This document shows, piece by piece, positions 33,262-46,460 of a stretch of DNA of 64,000 bases. The stretch spans positions 7,881,519 through 7,945,518 of the forward strand of contig NC_064036.1 in the NCBI RefSeq assembly GCF_932526225.1, read 5' to 3'. Every line of letters starts with the position of its first letter. The first letter of the stretch is position 1. The DNA comes from Nematostella vectensis (taxonomy: Eukaryota; Cnidaria; Anthozoa; Actiniaria; Edwardsiidae). The notes beneath the pieces are model-generated. The model ran no database searches. It worked only from the letters and a program-made list of their open reading frames with translations, and was not told the DNA's origin. The position numbers and the translations under genes are program-made.

Positions 33262-36200
33262 CTATAGGATGCCTTTGACTGACTTGTTCGATTTCGCGGC
33301 AGCCTTCATTGTCATGGTGGCGCTAATCAGATGTTTGGAGGCGGCTAGCAGGCGATACCGCTGGAGGAGATTGCGGGCTCGTATGTGTTCGTTGCGAATG
33401 TTCTCGGTGTGATTGGCGGGAAACCATCCCTGAACGCCGTCACACAATCTCTCGCCATGGTACCAGCCTGGGGGAGGCAAGCAAATGCATCAGGAGCCAT
33501 TGCACAGGGACCCATCCCCTTGAGCGCGAGTAACTTGAGCGCCGCGGAAACAAGGCATATCAATCAATGGCAGTCTGGGGCGAGCGCGCGGGAAACCTGT
33601 GATGTTCTAAAAACGCAAGGGCCTGGGCGTATTTCAAAATGGTGCCCTGCAAAATCGTATTTAACACCAATTCCTGCAAGTTTACGTGGAAATCTTCGAC
33701 ATACACAGCGACAAAAAAAGCGAAACAATGATTAAAGCGGACTAAGGAATTGACCGAGCGAGTGAGCATGAAAAACGACAGTTTTCAAAACAAGATTAAT
33801 TGATATGGCGGTTCCCCATCTCTTCCCCCTAACTTCTAACACACGGAAAATTTCAGGAGGTTTCAGGCAGGTCTTAGCTTTCCCATTGATCCATTTTTTT
33901 CTTTTCGTAAAGATAACTTTTCCCAAATTAGATACGACCAGCGGTATGTTGACCGCGCAAACCACCAAGCAAATCACATGACATTCGTACGTCACTTACC
34001 ATCCGGGAGCTTTCTAAGTACGTTGATGACGTCACCCTCGTGCAAGGCCAGTTCGTCGGGCTGCTGTGGTGTGTAGTTGTGAATGGCCTGCACTTGTGGG
34101 CAATCTGTAGAAAACCAAGCAGAGATAAACACTATGTATATACGGGGTATTGGGATAAAGAAGGCCAATCTGCGCCATTTTATACTTCCGCTCAATGTGG
34201 AGTCACTCAAAGAATCAATTTCCATCGGCTAATTCATGTAACTGAGAAACTTCCAATAAAATATCATTGATAAAGTATCAGTTTTCAATCGTGGATTGTA
34301 ATTTAACTTGCAAATAAACCGTTGTATTCTCAGTTATAAACAATAACAAAGACGAGGGTGACCGACATTCTTTAAACAGCTGAGGTTGGTGTGCTTTCGG
34401 TAAACGTACACGAGCCTCGCGCATGCGTCGCGTGATTGAACCGCCGTATTTACCCCATGCTCCATAGACTCTCTCTCCCTCGTGTTCGGCTTTGGGTGGA
34501 CTAAACGCGTCGAGCCATCGAGTTTTATCCGTCCTGTCACAGATGAAATTTGACAACATTAGTTAAACAGCAGTTGTACAGTGATTAGAATAATAAGGGG
34601 GGGGGATCTAGAAACTTGGTCAGAGATTAAGAACGCTATTTCTACTAGATTTCTGAATCGACCAGGGTTTCTAATGCTTAGTGATTGCATCGATCCATAA
34701 CGTGAGTCATTAGTCTCACCATACTCTAGGCCAAAACTCTGACAAATTTATGGCAGTGTTCCCTTCCTTTGTATTACCTCGTTCTCTATTACGCTTTAGT
34801 GGCCTCAATTGTTTTAGACATTGCTTGAGACTATAGGACGACCCTCTAGCTCTCTGACCGAATGACCGACTGGCTGAATAACTGAATCAATGATCAATAC
34901 TGACTGACTGATATTGGGTGACCGAACATCCGACAGACTGACTGAATGACCGACTGGCTGACTGAGTGACTGACTGACGGACTGTCTAACCGACTGGCTG
35001 AATGAACGTCTGTCTAACCGACTGGCTGAATGAAAGTCTGTCTAACTGACTGGCTGAATGAACGTCTGTCTAAACAATGAACGTCTGTCTAACCGACTGG
35101 CTGAATAATAGTTTGTCTAACCGACTGACAGAATGACCGACTGTCTAACCGACTGACAAACGATTAGACGGTTGATTAAATAACCGAAAAAACTGATCTT
35201 GATGCACTTACTCGCTTTCTGCACATATGAGGAAGTCCTTGGTTTTTCCGTTAGAGTTCTCCAGGAGAATGAGTGAAAGCAGGTATTTCATCTGGATGGA
35301 CGGCTCGTTAGCTACTTCCACCTTGGTCATATTTCGGTTTGCGTAGTCAAGAACGCGATATTTGATATCACTAGAGAAACATTAAATGTATTATAGTCCA
35401 AGAACTCCAAGAACCCCATACTTAATATCACTAAACAAACGGAGAAATCCATTGTTCGGAGTTCAAAGAACAATAACTTTTATCCCTAAGCCTAACCTTT
35501 TCTTTTTGCACATAAGTAGCAAATCGTTAAACAGGAACATGTAGACTGGCTTCGTCTTGATTTTCTTCCTCAAAGGGCTCTTAAACTCCTCGGTAACAAG
35601 TAGGACTTCACCTCGACGCAGTAGCCAGCGATTGGATGACACGAGTGCCACGGGCTGTAACAAAATGATGTTGTCATCATCATTGTAACCATCATCATCA
35701 TAATTATCATCATCTTAACCTTCACTATCATCATCACCACCATCATCACCATCACCATCACCATCGCCATCGTCGTCGTCGTCGTCGTCATCATCATCAT
35801 AACCATCATCATCATCTTTATCATTACCATAATCATCATCACTATCATCATCACCACCATCATCAACCTTACCATAATCATCATCATCATCAGCAGCAGC
35901 GGCAGCATCACTATCATCGTAATCATTACCACAGCAACCACTGTTACTATAGTCTTCCTCGCAGCCGTTCTGGACTCGCCACGCTAGTCGATGCTCCCTA
36001 CCCTGACAAGTCAAGAACGGCTGCCAGGGAGACTATTATCAGACTAAATCTAATCTTTGTAACATAAATAAAATAGTAATAATTCAAACAGCTACCATCC
36101 TAAACATTACAAAGAAAGCCAGGTTTAACAAATAAACATGGGGAACACATGATAATTTGATACCTTGACGGCGAATTCTATCAAGGGTTGAAGCGCAATC

Positions 36201-39200
36201 AGTTCTTCCATTCTCTCCATCTTGCGAGCACCCTCGTTGCAATCGTGTACCACCTTAAATGAGGATCACAAAGGCGTTGTCAAACAAAAATATTACAATA
36301 CTGGATTCATTTTCTATTTGGAGGTAACTAATTGACAGCTATCGAGTTGATGTCTATTCTGAGAAGGGCTATAACAATAGTTACCTTTTTGATAGCTTTC
36401 AAATTGATGTCTGTTCTGAGAAGGGCTATAACAATAGTAGATGATACCTTATTGATAGATTTCAACGCTTTGTCCGTTCTGACGAATTCGTCACTTCCTT
36501 CCTCACAGCGGTGGCATATTGCCTACAAAGGAGAAGATGTATAAGCAACAACCTAAAACGATACATACTAGTGTGATCCTGCCGATTGTGGTGTATTCCG
36601 TACTGTTGATAGGATATTACAGTTGCATGTGTTGAGGTGTTTGAGAATGTGCTAGGATGTCTGGTTTGATGTGTTTTGCTTTGTCAGTGTGTACTAGTTT
36701 ATGTTGCAAGCAGTTGATAATGTACGCTATAAGTGTTGAAGGCTGCTGTAAGGTGATGTTGGGTGCTACCTTAATGTGTTGGTTTATCAGTAAGGTGTGC
36801 GCTAGGAGAGTTGCACAGTGCTGTAAGGTTGGTGCTTGTTCGGTATACTCACATCGACAAGTAGTGGTAACCGGGTGATTCTCTGCATAGGAAGCACCAG
36901 GAATGATTGAAAAGATAAGCACTGTGCAGTGGAACACTGTTCGAGCCGTCTGACGGCCTCAACAAAGCGTGGGTTTTTCCTGAAAACGCGACAATATCTT
37001 ACTTCAACAACAACAACAAAGTACCCTCGGCGTGAAGGATTTAATGTCCTACCCTAGTTCTTTTAATATTCTGTCTTGGTAGACCTGATGAGAGCAGTAC
37101 TTGATGTAGATGTCAAAATACTGCGTAGCCTGAAAAAGGAACACATATTCAATTATCGAGATTATAATTATAACCATCATCGTGATCATCGTCAACCTCG
37201 GTTACATCACCATCGTCAGCAGCTACAATTCCATCATCATCGGCTGCAATTCCATCATCATCGGCTGCAATTCCATCATCATCGGCTACAATTCCATCAT
37301 CATCGGCTGCAATTACATCATCATCGGCTGCAATTCCACCATCATCAGCTACATCACCATCATCATCGGCTGCAATTCCACCATCATCAGCTACTTCACC
37401 ATCATGATCGACTGCAATTCAACCATCATCAGCTACATCACCATCATCATCGGCTGCATTTCCACCATCATCAGCTACATCACCATCATCATCGGCTGCA
37501 ATTCCACCATCATCAGCTACATCACCATCATCATCGGCTGCAATTCCACCATCATCAGCTACATCACCATCATCATCGGCTGCAATTCCACCATCATCAG
37601 CTACATCACCATCATGATCGGCTGCAATTCCACCATCATCAGCTACATCACCACCATGATCGACTGCAATTCCACCATCATCAGCTACATCACCATCATC
37701 ATCGGCTGCAATTCCACCATCATCAGCTACATCACCATCATCATCGGCTGCAATACCACCATCATCAGCTACATCACCATCATCATCGGCTGCAATTCCA
37801 CCATCATCAGCTACATCACCACCATGATCGACTGCAATTCAACCATCATCAGCTACATCACCATCATCATCAGCTGCAATTCCATCATCATCGGCTGCAT
37901 TTCCATCATCATCAACATTCCTATCACCATTACCGACACTATTATCACCACAAAAATCAACCATCAAATTCGCCATTGTCAGTGCCACCACTAAATGGGG
38001 CTAGCTAGGACTTCTTTGTCAGTTGAATACGAAATCCCTTTTATTTGTTAAAATCCAGCAAGACCAGCCCAAAAGCTACTTGGAAGTTCACATATAGACT
38101 TACATGTTCCTCAATGATGTCACTAATTGTTGATATGACGTATGACTTTCTTTGACGCTGGCGTAATGCAGTGAGAAATCTGGAAAAAGATGAAACGAAG
38201 TCTGCCTACTGGAGGAGAGAGCTCTTGTTAGATAATTACTTCTCTGTTGAACGAAAAATGTTAGAAACTAGCATCTACAATGCTAGTAGGGACCCTAGGA
38301 CATTTTTAATATATTTTTTACTCTTCCGCCAGCACAAGGTTGTTTGATATTTTATCTTCTAATCCCAAGAAAACTACCCTGCTATAAGAGCTTTTCTTTC
38401 TCTTTGTTTTAGCACTTTACTTGCCGGTTCCGGGTTTTCGTGTTGTTCGTTTGTATTTGTCAAAAGAAACAAAAACAACACGAGAAGCCGAAACCGCGAA
38501 TGCAAGTACAATACCGAAAAACGCTAGGGAAAGTTAGTAGGGTATGAGAAACCGAAATCTACCAAGACATACTTTTCGCTAGCTTCCAGAACGCCCTTGA
38601 CGTTGCCAAATAGCACTCTTTGCTGGCTTTTCTCTACTACCGACTGAGCGGTATCGGCCTGAAGTTCTGGTGAATCCATGAAGTGGGACCCCAGTATGTT
38701 GAGGCTCTTGAGGTAGGATGCCTCTGAAGTGATCACCTCAAACATTGCCTAATAGTAAACAAACCTGCAGTCAGCGGATGTAGATGCTAAACGTTTTAGG
38801 CTTAGGTTACTGTATTTGTGCAGTATAAGTGTCACTGAAGATCATATAGTTTTTTTTTCTTATTTTCACCTTTTTTTTTTTGCTTCGCCTAGACAAATAA
38901 CAACGCATTAGAACAAAGAGAAGAACATCACCGATTATTATTAATTGATCCGTGAAATCGTTAAAAAACGTTAGGGAAAATAAGAGTGCGGAAATCAATG
39001 ACATCGATTTTTTTTTATTTATAGAATTTTAACGGAAACTTAAAAAAAACGTTTTTATCCATGAGAGAAACGCCAAAAAGGCAAACTAACAAATGACGAG
39101 AGAGACGTGAGAACATAGAACAACCTTTAGCCTGAAATGCAGGCGTTTTACCCGGTGTTTTCATCACGAAAAAACAGCCTCAAGCGATTCATAGCCGCTA

Positions 39201-42200
39201 TTTTTTGTAGACCATTTTCTGAATACTACTACTGGGAAGCCATTCGGTGACCCTGACTGGGAGAGTCCGTGAGACGTGCCTGGTTTTTTTTGCGTTTAAA
39301 ATCGTAATAAACCGATAAAAATCGATCAATACTTTATCAATCGATAAAAATCGTTAACTTTTTTTAAAGTGCGGTCGATTTTTAACGATTTTAAAATGCA
39401 ATCTATAAAAATCAATCAGCTATCATCGCTTTTTATTGATTTATCGATATTGATTTTTATTGCTTTAACGATTGAGTAGACCGGGGGTGATCAGTGCGTT
39501 AAGCAGCTAATAAATGGTGTAGGGCGGTCATTTTACCTCTTGCCGTTTGCGTTCCGTCGGGTCGATAGTCTCCAACACTCCTGACTTCATAACCTATGGT
39601 TTGAAAACTTATTTGTAAGGAAAACTCAATTTTGCATACTAGTAAATGCAAGTAAGATAACGCTGTACACAGCATGACAATATACGGTAATAGATTGGTA
39701 TATCAAAATGTAAATTGTTAGCTTCCCACGAAGCCATTCTGTCACGCGAAGCACAAGCGATTAGTAGCTCAATGAAGGAACAAAAAGAATGTTTTATTTC
39801 TTTTATAAAATTATTTCTAATCCTACGCAAACGCAAAAGACAAAAAAAAAACTTCACAACAAACAGCGCGCGCTCATGGCGTCATTCTAGTGCACGTCAG
39901 CGCGACGAAAAACTGACTTCAAATTCTAAGCAATATTGTTTTCATAGTTTGGTGGTTCATCTATTTGGACTTATTTTGCAATTTCCAATTTGTCTAGGAC
40001 ACGTTTTTCTCGCTAAGAGTATTGCTTTTTTCTGTGGCAATCAATTTATTTTAAACATTTGTTTTTTCGCGCCATAAAAAAACTTACGCGCGCGCGCGCC
40101 TCTGAATTGGGGAGAACGCTGGGGAACCCCCGGTGAGTCCGCACATCACGCATAATTATTACGATGTGACGTCACGGACATGGTGCCTCGACCGTGCGCC
40201 CAGCCGTCAGTGGAGGAGCAGAGCGCGACGTAACAACGACTGGAAACCGAGCCTTCTGCATAGGGACTAGTTAGTATATTGCGGGCTCACCTCTGGTAAT
40301 TCGCACCAGAGCATGCGCATGTTCCTTAGTGTCCCTTGAGTCAGCTCCTCTAGTGACATGTCTGGGGCGTTTGTCGTCATGCCATCGCGACTTAGCGTTC
40401 TGTCTCTCTCTAGCGTACGCGCAGCATAAACTTGGTACAGTGGCTCTAGCACAGACCAATGAGCAATGCGATTATTAGTCTCCTGTACAGTTTTAGTCAA
40501 CCAGCATGTTAAATGACAAAAAGTACGCCAGATTAGAGGTAAGCAGAAATCATGTGTGTTGGAACCAAAGATAGTGTACCTACCTTCATAATCATCACCG
40601 CTATCATCGCTATCATCTGGCACGTAAAAAACAATCAAGATCACATGAAAAGCATGGATGTAACAACGTGCGGGCACGCCCCTTGGAGCGTCAATAACGT
40701 TGTTTTTTGGAGATTCGCTTAATCATAGACTTTTGCCCAATAATTTCTATGCCGACGCAGCCTGACAAATGCTGGCTAACGCTTAGATAGCAAGCACAAT
40801 CTCAAAAACATGATCGACTGCTGCATGTTAGCACTCACCTGAAGGGGTTTCAAAGCCTCTAGATGTTTCCTCGTGGTGTTCCGCGAAATCCTAGAACATG
40901 AATGAGAATGAGTCAATGCAAAAAAAATATGATGATGATGATGATAATAGAAACCTGATGAATGAATGGGTCTTGGGTCTAACGTTTGACCAACCACTGA
41001 TTGGGCGTCTCCCTCCCCCCCCCCCCCATTTTGTTGGACTAAACCCCATATAAAACTATTGAACCGGGGCATTATTGCTCTACAAACATACCGCATGATC
41101 CACGCTGCATGACTGCATCCCAATAATTGTTGATTATAAATACCCACAAGTGTATGATGAACTGCAGTTGGATAAAATGGCAACCCTGTTCGCATTACCT
41201 CGTGGCCCACTACCTCTAGATAGTCGTTCTCCTCAGCAGAATCCTGCGCAGGCTGTGTAATGTCATAACTCCCCCTGGTTTTCTTAGCAATACCAGCTAA
41301 TTCAGGGGGGTGGTGGTCCTCCTCCGGAGGCATCTCGTAGTCATGTTCTGAGTCGTATGAAGAGGAGGATGCACCTGAAAAGCAAGAGAGGTTAATGCCC
41401 TTTGCAAATGAATAAGTATTTTCTTTTAACGAACTAAGGCCTGTAAACAGGGGTGACCAGGCCACCATTTTTTTTTTAGTATTATCAAAAAATTGGTTTT
41501 TGACTCAAGCAAAGATGAGTGTGACTTCCTTTGTGGCTTCGAGTGGCCACAGTATGTATTTGGACTTTTAAAGAAAATCATTAAAAAATCCAACCCCTAC
41601 ACCTCCAAAATAGTCTTAGGCCTAAAACTTATGCAAAAATCTAACGTAGAAGTTTAAAAATTTTGTAAGCATCTTTGACTATTCTTTATATTAAAAGTCT
41701 GACTAACTGAACCGCCTCCCATGTCCTGTCTGAGCAGAGGTGCCATTTATCTGCTTACCATCGTCAACTTCATCACTACATCTGTTGCTGCCGATGTACT
41801 CTGCGGCATCTTGGTTGCCACCAGCCTTGTTGTTGTCTGCAGCAATATTTGAAGATAACACATTTAATAATTGAATTTAAATTGATTTCCATTGTCAACT
41901 TGATAAACAAACTCAAGAGTCATATGCATGTACGATACATGAACATGTGCTTGATTGTTTCTAAGCAAGAAAAGTTTATACCTATGTATATATACAAAAT
42001 CCCTTATATGTGATGCAATTGATATAAGTTGCAAAGAGGGGCTTAAAAGACAGTCCCATATAAATATGAGTATCATGTGTATATGCAGGACATGCACAAA
42101 AATGCATTTGGTTATTTTCAAGACAATGTCATTGCCTTTATTTAATATTATATTGCAGATGATTAAACTGGTGTTTTCTTACATACCAGCACTTCTTTCT

Positions 42201-45200
42201 CTGCCTTTTGCAGCAATCGACTCCACAAAGCCATTAACAGATTCCTCCGCTGGGACTTCATACATGGACTCTGTCTTGCTTTTTGGCTTATTTGTAGCTA
42301 AAGATTCCACAAATTCCGCCACAGATTCGTCAGCTGGTACCTCATAAGTCGCCTCCTGTGGTTTATTCTTCAGCTCCTCCATAAAGCCAGCCACAGCATT
42401 AGCACAGGGTTCTGTGTACAGGGTGGGGTCTTCCTGAGGCTTGGTGGGTGGTGGAGAAGGGGTGGGACCCGAGGAGGGGGCTAGAGGAGGAAGGAAGGCG
42501 TGCTCATAGGCGTACGAATACATTGCTTGCTCTAGAGAAGGAAAAAGAAAAAGAAAAATGGTGTTTTTTTTTTAAATATAAAAATAACAAAAATAAAGAA
42601 ACATTTTAAGTGCTGGTTTTTGCAGTGTTCCCTCTAAGGGAAGTATATCTATATTCATTAAGTACACTACATACCTTCGGCACTTCTGCGGAAATCCTCC
42701 GTAGAGTGTGACTTAGACATGACATTGACACCTTCATTGGAGCTGCTGCCATGAGCTGACCCTGACCTTGGAAGGCCTTTCTGAGGGACAGGCGGTGCTG
42801 GGAGGGATCCCCTTGAGATGCTCTCCTCTGCTTCTGTGGGGGGAGGGGGTGGGGGGCGACGGTTTCGAGTATCTGATTTGGTGGGTTCTCCTACGGTCAT
42901 GGAGGCAGGCAGCTGGCGTCTGGTCGCTATTCGTTTTTTCTCTGCAACAAAAACTCTGCATTCTTAAATAAAGCAAGTGAGCCATGCCTATACAGGATAT
43001 TATAGATATAGTTTAGTTTAACCACATTATCTCCCTTTAAATAGGTTAGAATTGAATCATAATTTAATGCTTAATATTTCTAGTATCATAGATATTTATC
43101 TTATTTATCTTTATGTCTTTACCCTTTAGCAGTATACAGCATAACAAATTAGGCATCTTTGTGGAGAATTTCACTTATAGGCCAATTCACTCCACAAAAA
43201 GAAGACTAATTTGACAATACTATATTACTTTGCGTGGATTACCAACAGGATCATCTATGGTAATGTGCAGCCATCCATCGTCCTCTTCCATTGAGTAACT
43301 AGGGTTACTCATCCCAGGGCAGGGAAATTCTAAAACTCCAATATTTATACTCTTTGATCGTGGTGAGGACAAGTTTGGTAAGCTGAATCGTTTTTCTGAG
43401 AAACACAAAGTGCAAGATTATTACAAATGATAACAAAAAACTATATTTAAAAGTAAAACTGATTCGCTGAAATTGTGTTAAGAGATTTAAGGGGATTAAA
43501 GGATAATAAAAGAGGGAAAAGAAGGGAATGTTGAGAAAAGAAAAACTGACCATATAGCTGTGTTAGATAAAGTGCTTGCCTTTGTATAGAGGCACAGTAT
43601 GTAGCATTAATAAAAAAGGCTGATTGTGCCTAAACAAACAGAAGATTTCTTTAACTATGCATATTACCGAAAATACGATGGTTAGTATTAGACTCAAACA
43701 AGACTCTTCTTGCCAGTACAGATGCCTTGGACTGTTTTGGGGTGTATGGTGGGGGTGGCACTGGCGGTTTCAACCTTTTTTTCTTCATAGTATCTGTAAT
43801 ATCTGTAATTAGTATGGGTTAAGTGAGAAATAATCACAAGAGATAATCACAAGTATTAGATTAGTAGTCAATAGGCATCATAAAGTGCAAGATCTTTAGC
43901 AAAAGGTGTCTTTCTTTGCAATTGTGTCCATTGAGGCTTCTCACAAAGGCCAAAAAAGATTTCACTTGGCATTAAACAAGATTTTAAGGGTTGACTAGCT
44001 TTAAGGTGAAATGGAGGAGAAACTTGGATTTCAGTGTCATTGAAGAGTGCCAACTTTTCTGTATATTGATAGGATTATCTTCCACAAGAAAAATAATTAA
44101 TAACACTAGTTACCAATAGCTGTTGATGAAGTTACTGTCCGGCATCTTAAATCCATAGAGGCTTGTTTGGGGATGATTATTTTAGGCTTAGCAGGCAAGT
44201 CTGGTTTCTTTTTCCCTTCTTGTAGAATGAAGAGTCAGTAACAAAAAAATACATTTAACATTTATTTTTATGTTATGTACTTAATAAGCAAAATAAAAAG
44301 GTATAAAGATATCATTTTTTAGCTAAGAATAAATTGTATTCATATAAAATAATATTGTAATTAAATAAACACAAAAGTTATAATTATATTGATTTAGAAA
44401 TTACCCAATTACCTTATAAATAAATTAAATGTTTAACAGTTTAATTTTATATTAGAATATTTTAATTCTAATGGTAAAAATCTAAATGTATATCATTATA
44501 AATACTGGACAACTCAGGCATTAAAGAATACAAAAATTTGGTTCTTGAAATCATTAATTGGATGGCAGTTTCATGTCACTCAAAAATGGCAGACCAAGCA
44601 GCGCTTCATGGGTAGTTGAAGGGACCGTTTAATGCCATAAGCTGTCCAGCAACATACAGATCAACAATGACTACTGCACTGTACCTCTCCTTTGTGATAC
44701 TGCACTATCCACCATGTCATCCCTTGCACTGTCTGACTTGACGCGTAAACGTGGTGATGGCCCTGGAGACTCTAGAGTACTTGTTGCATCACACGGTGAC
44801 TCATTACTAGCCTTTAAATCTTCAGAGTTATGAGGAGTATCTTGTTTCACAGTGTTTGGTAAAGCTGGTGGAGGTTTGGAAGGTAAGGGGGGTTTGGAAG
44901 ATGTTGATGGCTTTGTAAGTTGAGGTGGTGGTTTCTTTGGAGGAGGATGTTTTGGTTTAGCAGTAGGTATTGACTTTGAAGACATATTTATTTGTGGCTG
45001 CTGCCTGGAACATATCAAATAAAAATAGAGTTGTAATAATTGTGCAGAAGCTGAAAAAGGGTAATTTTTCAGCAACTAATGCATGGAGAATTTCTGTCGA
45101 GTGTTGGGTATCTTTCATTACTGGATAACAATAACTTTGTCTCTGCAACCTATGTATACTTACTTTATATCTAAACTCTCTTTAGTATCATTTTCATCAG

Positions 45201-45668
45201 GAATAACAGACTCAACATCATCATAAATATCATCAACATGATCTTCATTATCATTACAATCCACTGATTGTGAATGGTTTTCTTGCTCTCCTGGTTGACT
45301 TATAGGCCCAGAGCAAGGGAGGACTCCATTATTTGATTCATTTTGCACTTCAACATTGCTCGACAGCACTTCTTCTTGCTGCAAGTGCCTCGGCTTAACA
45401 GGGCGTGGTGGTGGCACCTCATTGACAGGGGGTGGTGCTGCTTCATTTCTCTTCGGACTTGTGGCATCCTCAGGTGCTTTCTTGGGTGCGGGTGGAGGAA
45501 CCCTTCTCACAGCAGGCTTAGGTTTGATTGGCGGCTTGGTACTAATGGTGGAAGATTTCGGCAGGATTAAAGGCTTGGCTGGAGGGCGTGGCTTAGGGCG
45601 AGGGGTAGGAAGCGTGATCGACTTAACCCCTCCATCAGAACTAGCTCCATCTGTGCTGTCACACATAT
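33262..45668 (-). CDS. Ephexin-like RhoGEF (DH-PH-SH3), 23 coding exons, 1278 aa
   Basis: Guanine-nucleotide exchange factor for Rho-family GTPases. Coding exons, high to low: 45666-45164, 45004-44685, 44218-44114, 43793-43668, 43395-43243, 42941-42675, 42531-42187, 41836-41759, 41374-41199, 40890-40839, 40616-40291, 39593-39537, 38748-38573, 38179-38104, 37129-37053, 36979-36853, 36522-36448, 36253-36164, 35654-35497, 35370-35212, 34533-34454, 34104-34000, 33467-33262. All phases agree. A long disordered N-terminus (about 1-830) is packed with PxxP SH3 ligands, acidic stretches and three Y-x-x-P repeats. The DH domain starts about 840 (RQEAMFEVITSEASYLKSL spans an intron), then come PH, then SH3 (QAIHNYTPQQPDELALHEGD) and a basic tail (RARNLLQRYRLL), as in the ephexin group (NGEF, ARHGEF5/15/16/19/26). 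ATG 45666 sits two bases inside its exon; a 5' exon ending at 46460 (GTAAGT donor) with an upstream ATG-AAA-TAG is non-coding. Exon 40616-40291 could hold a small optional intron. Confidence 0.9.
34150..34325. repeat. Dispersed repeat (family D), copy 2
   Basis: It resembles 20555-20715: GGCCAATCTGCGCCATT, CGCTCAATGTGGAGTC and TTTCCATCGGCTAATTCA. It lies in the GEF intron beside the SH3 exon. Confidence 0.65.
34865..35165. repeat. GACT-based tandem repeat in a GEF intron
   Basis: Units of about 28 bp contain CTGTCTAACCGACTGGCTGAAT, themselves derived from a GACT tetramer, with seven to ten degenerate copies. The array ends about 45 bases from the donor at 35212 and does not include the junction. 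Confidence 0.88.
35672..35935. repeat. (CAT)n microsatellite in a GEF intron
   Basis: About 260 bases of CAT, CAC and CGT triplets lie upstream of the PH exon acceptor (35655). Frames rich in Met or Asp on the minus strand are by-products. Confidence 0.9.
36325..36485 (-). repeat. Three diverged copies of a GEF exon end plus donor
   Basis: The DH-domain exon 36522-36448 ends AAATCTATCAATAAG|GTATCA. A second copy ends GCTATCAAAAAG|GTAACT (donor at 36385/36384, 63 bases on). A third ends GCTGTCAATTAG|TTACC, a lost donor at 36328/36327. GGGCTATAACAATAG (+ strand) separates the copies. The second donor is in frame and the 21 extra codons contain no stop. Confidence 0.8.
37190..37925. repeat. 39-bp minisatellite in a GEF intron
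   Basis: There are about 17 copies of a 39-bp unit with CATCATCGGCTGCAATTCCA and CATCATCAGCTACATCACC. The unit is a multiple of three, so a 310-codon His-rich frame and a 270-codon Ile/Ser-rich frame stay open on the + strand. These are products of the repeat, not genes. Confidence 0.92.
39270..39480. repeat. AT-rich foldback region in a GEF intron
   Basis: AATCGATAAAAATCG-type motifs occur many times in both orientations, so the segment can fold on itself. It is probably a degraded transposable element. No coding capacity. Confidence 0.6.
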
Positions 45669-46460
45669 CTAGAACATTACATTAAATCCAGTGATGAAAC
45701 TGGATACTGCATACAGTATTGTATATGCAATAACATATATAGCACAAACAATTTTATTTCATATTGACTTTTATCTTGTGACAGGAGCAGCTCTCTCTAG
45801 ATCTATTTATGCCGCCCAAGTAGTCACATTGGCAATATCAACAACACAAATGTAATAATATCTATAAAATCCCAAAATTTTAAGGTAATACCTATTGTTT
45901 TGAGTACAAAAACTCATCTTATACATAAATTTATAATCTTTAGTACATTATAAAAAGCGTGTAGTTAGGAGTTAAGGAGGTAGGGATATTTAAGTTAGCA
46001 ATGTTTCTTTTGTCATTAAAATGATATTTTCAGCTTAAAAAGAGTAATATTGACAGAAGTACCGTCACAAACGAAATCATACATGAAATATATATAGCTA
46101 AGCATGTGACTTTAGAGAATCGCTGGATCTTTTTTCTTAATTAATCGTCAAAATATGTATTCAAGTGTTTGGGTCACGGAAATAACCTCTTACATTAAAA
46201 AATAGATAATAACTTACACACTAAAAAGGAATCTTACTGAAGGGGATAACACTATCCTCATCGATCGTTCACGTTTCGGGAAAGTCATGTATAAATCCTT
46301 AACAGGTAATCAGAAATTTAAGATGCATTTATCATGATGTCGTCTCGGAGGACGAACAATGGACTTGCATTTTACGGATGCGTCTTTGCATCAAAACATG
46401 ATTCCATTCCATCAAGAGAATCACTGAGGTAGAGAAACAACAACAGACTTAGGACTTACC

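Noticed and set aside
37076-38008. His-rich 310-codon frame and Ile/Ser-rich 270-codon frame
   Set aside because: Both are readings of the 39-bp intronic array, whose unit is a multiple of three and lacks stops.
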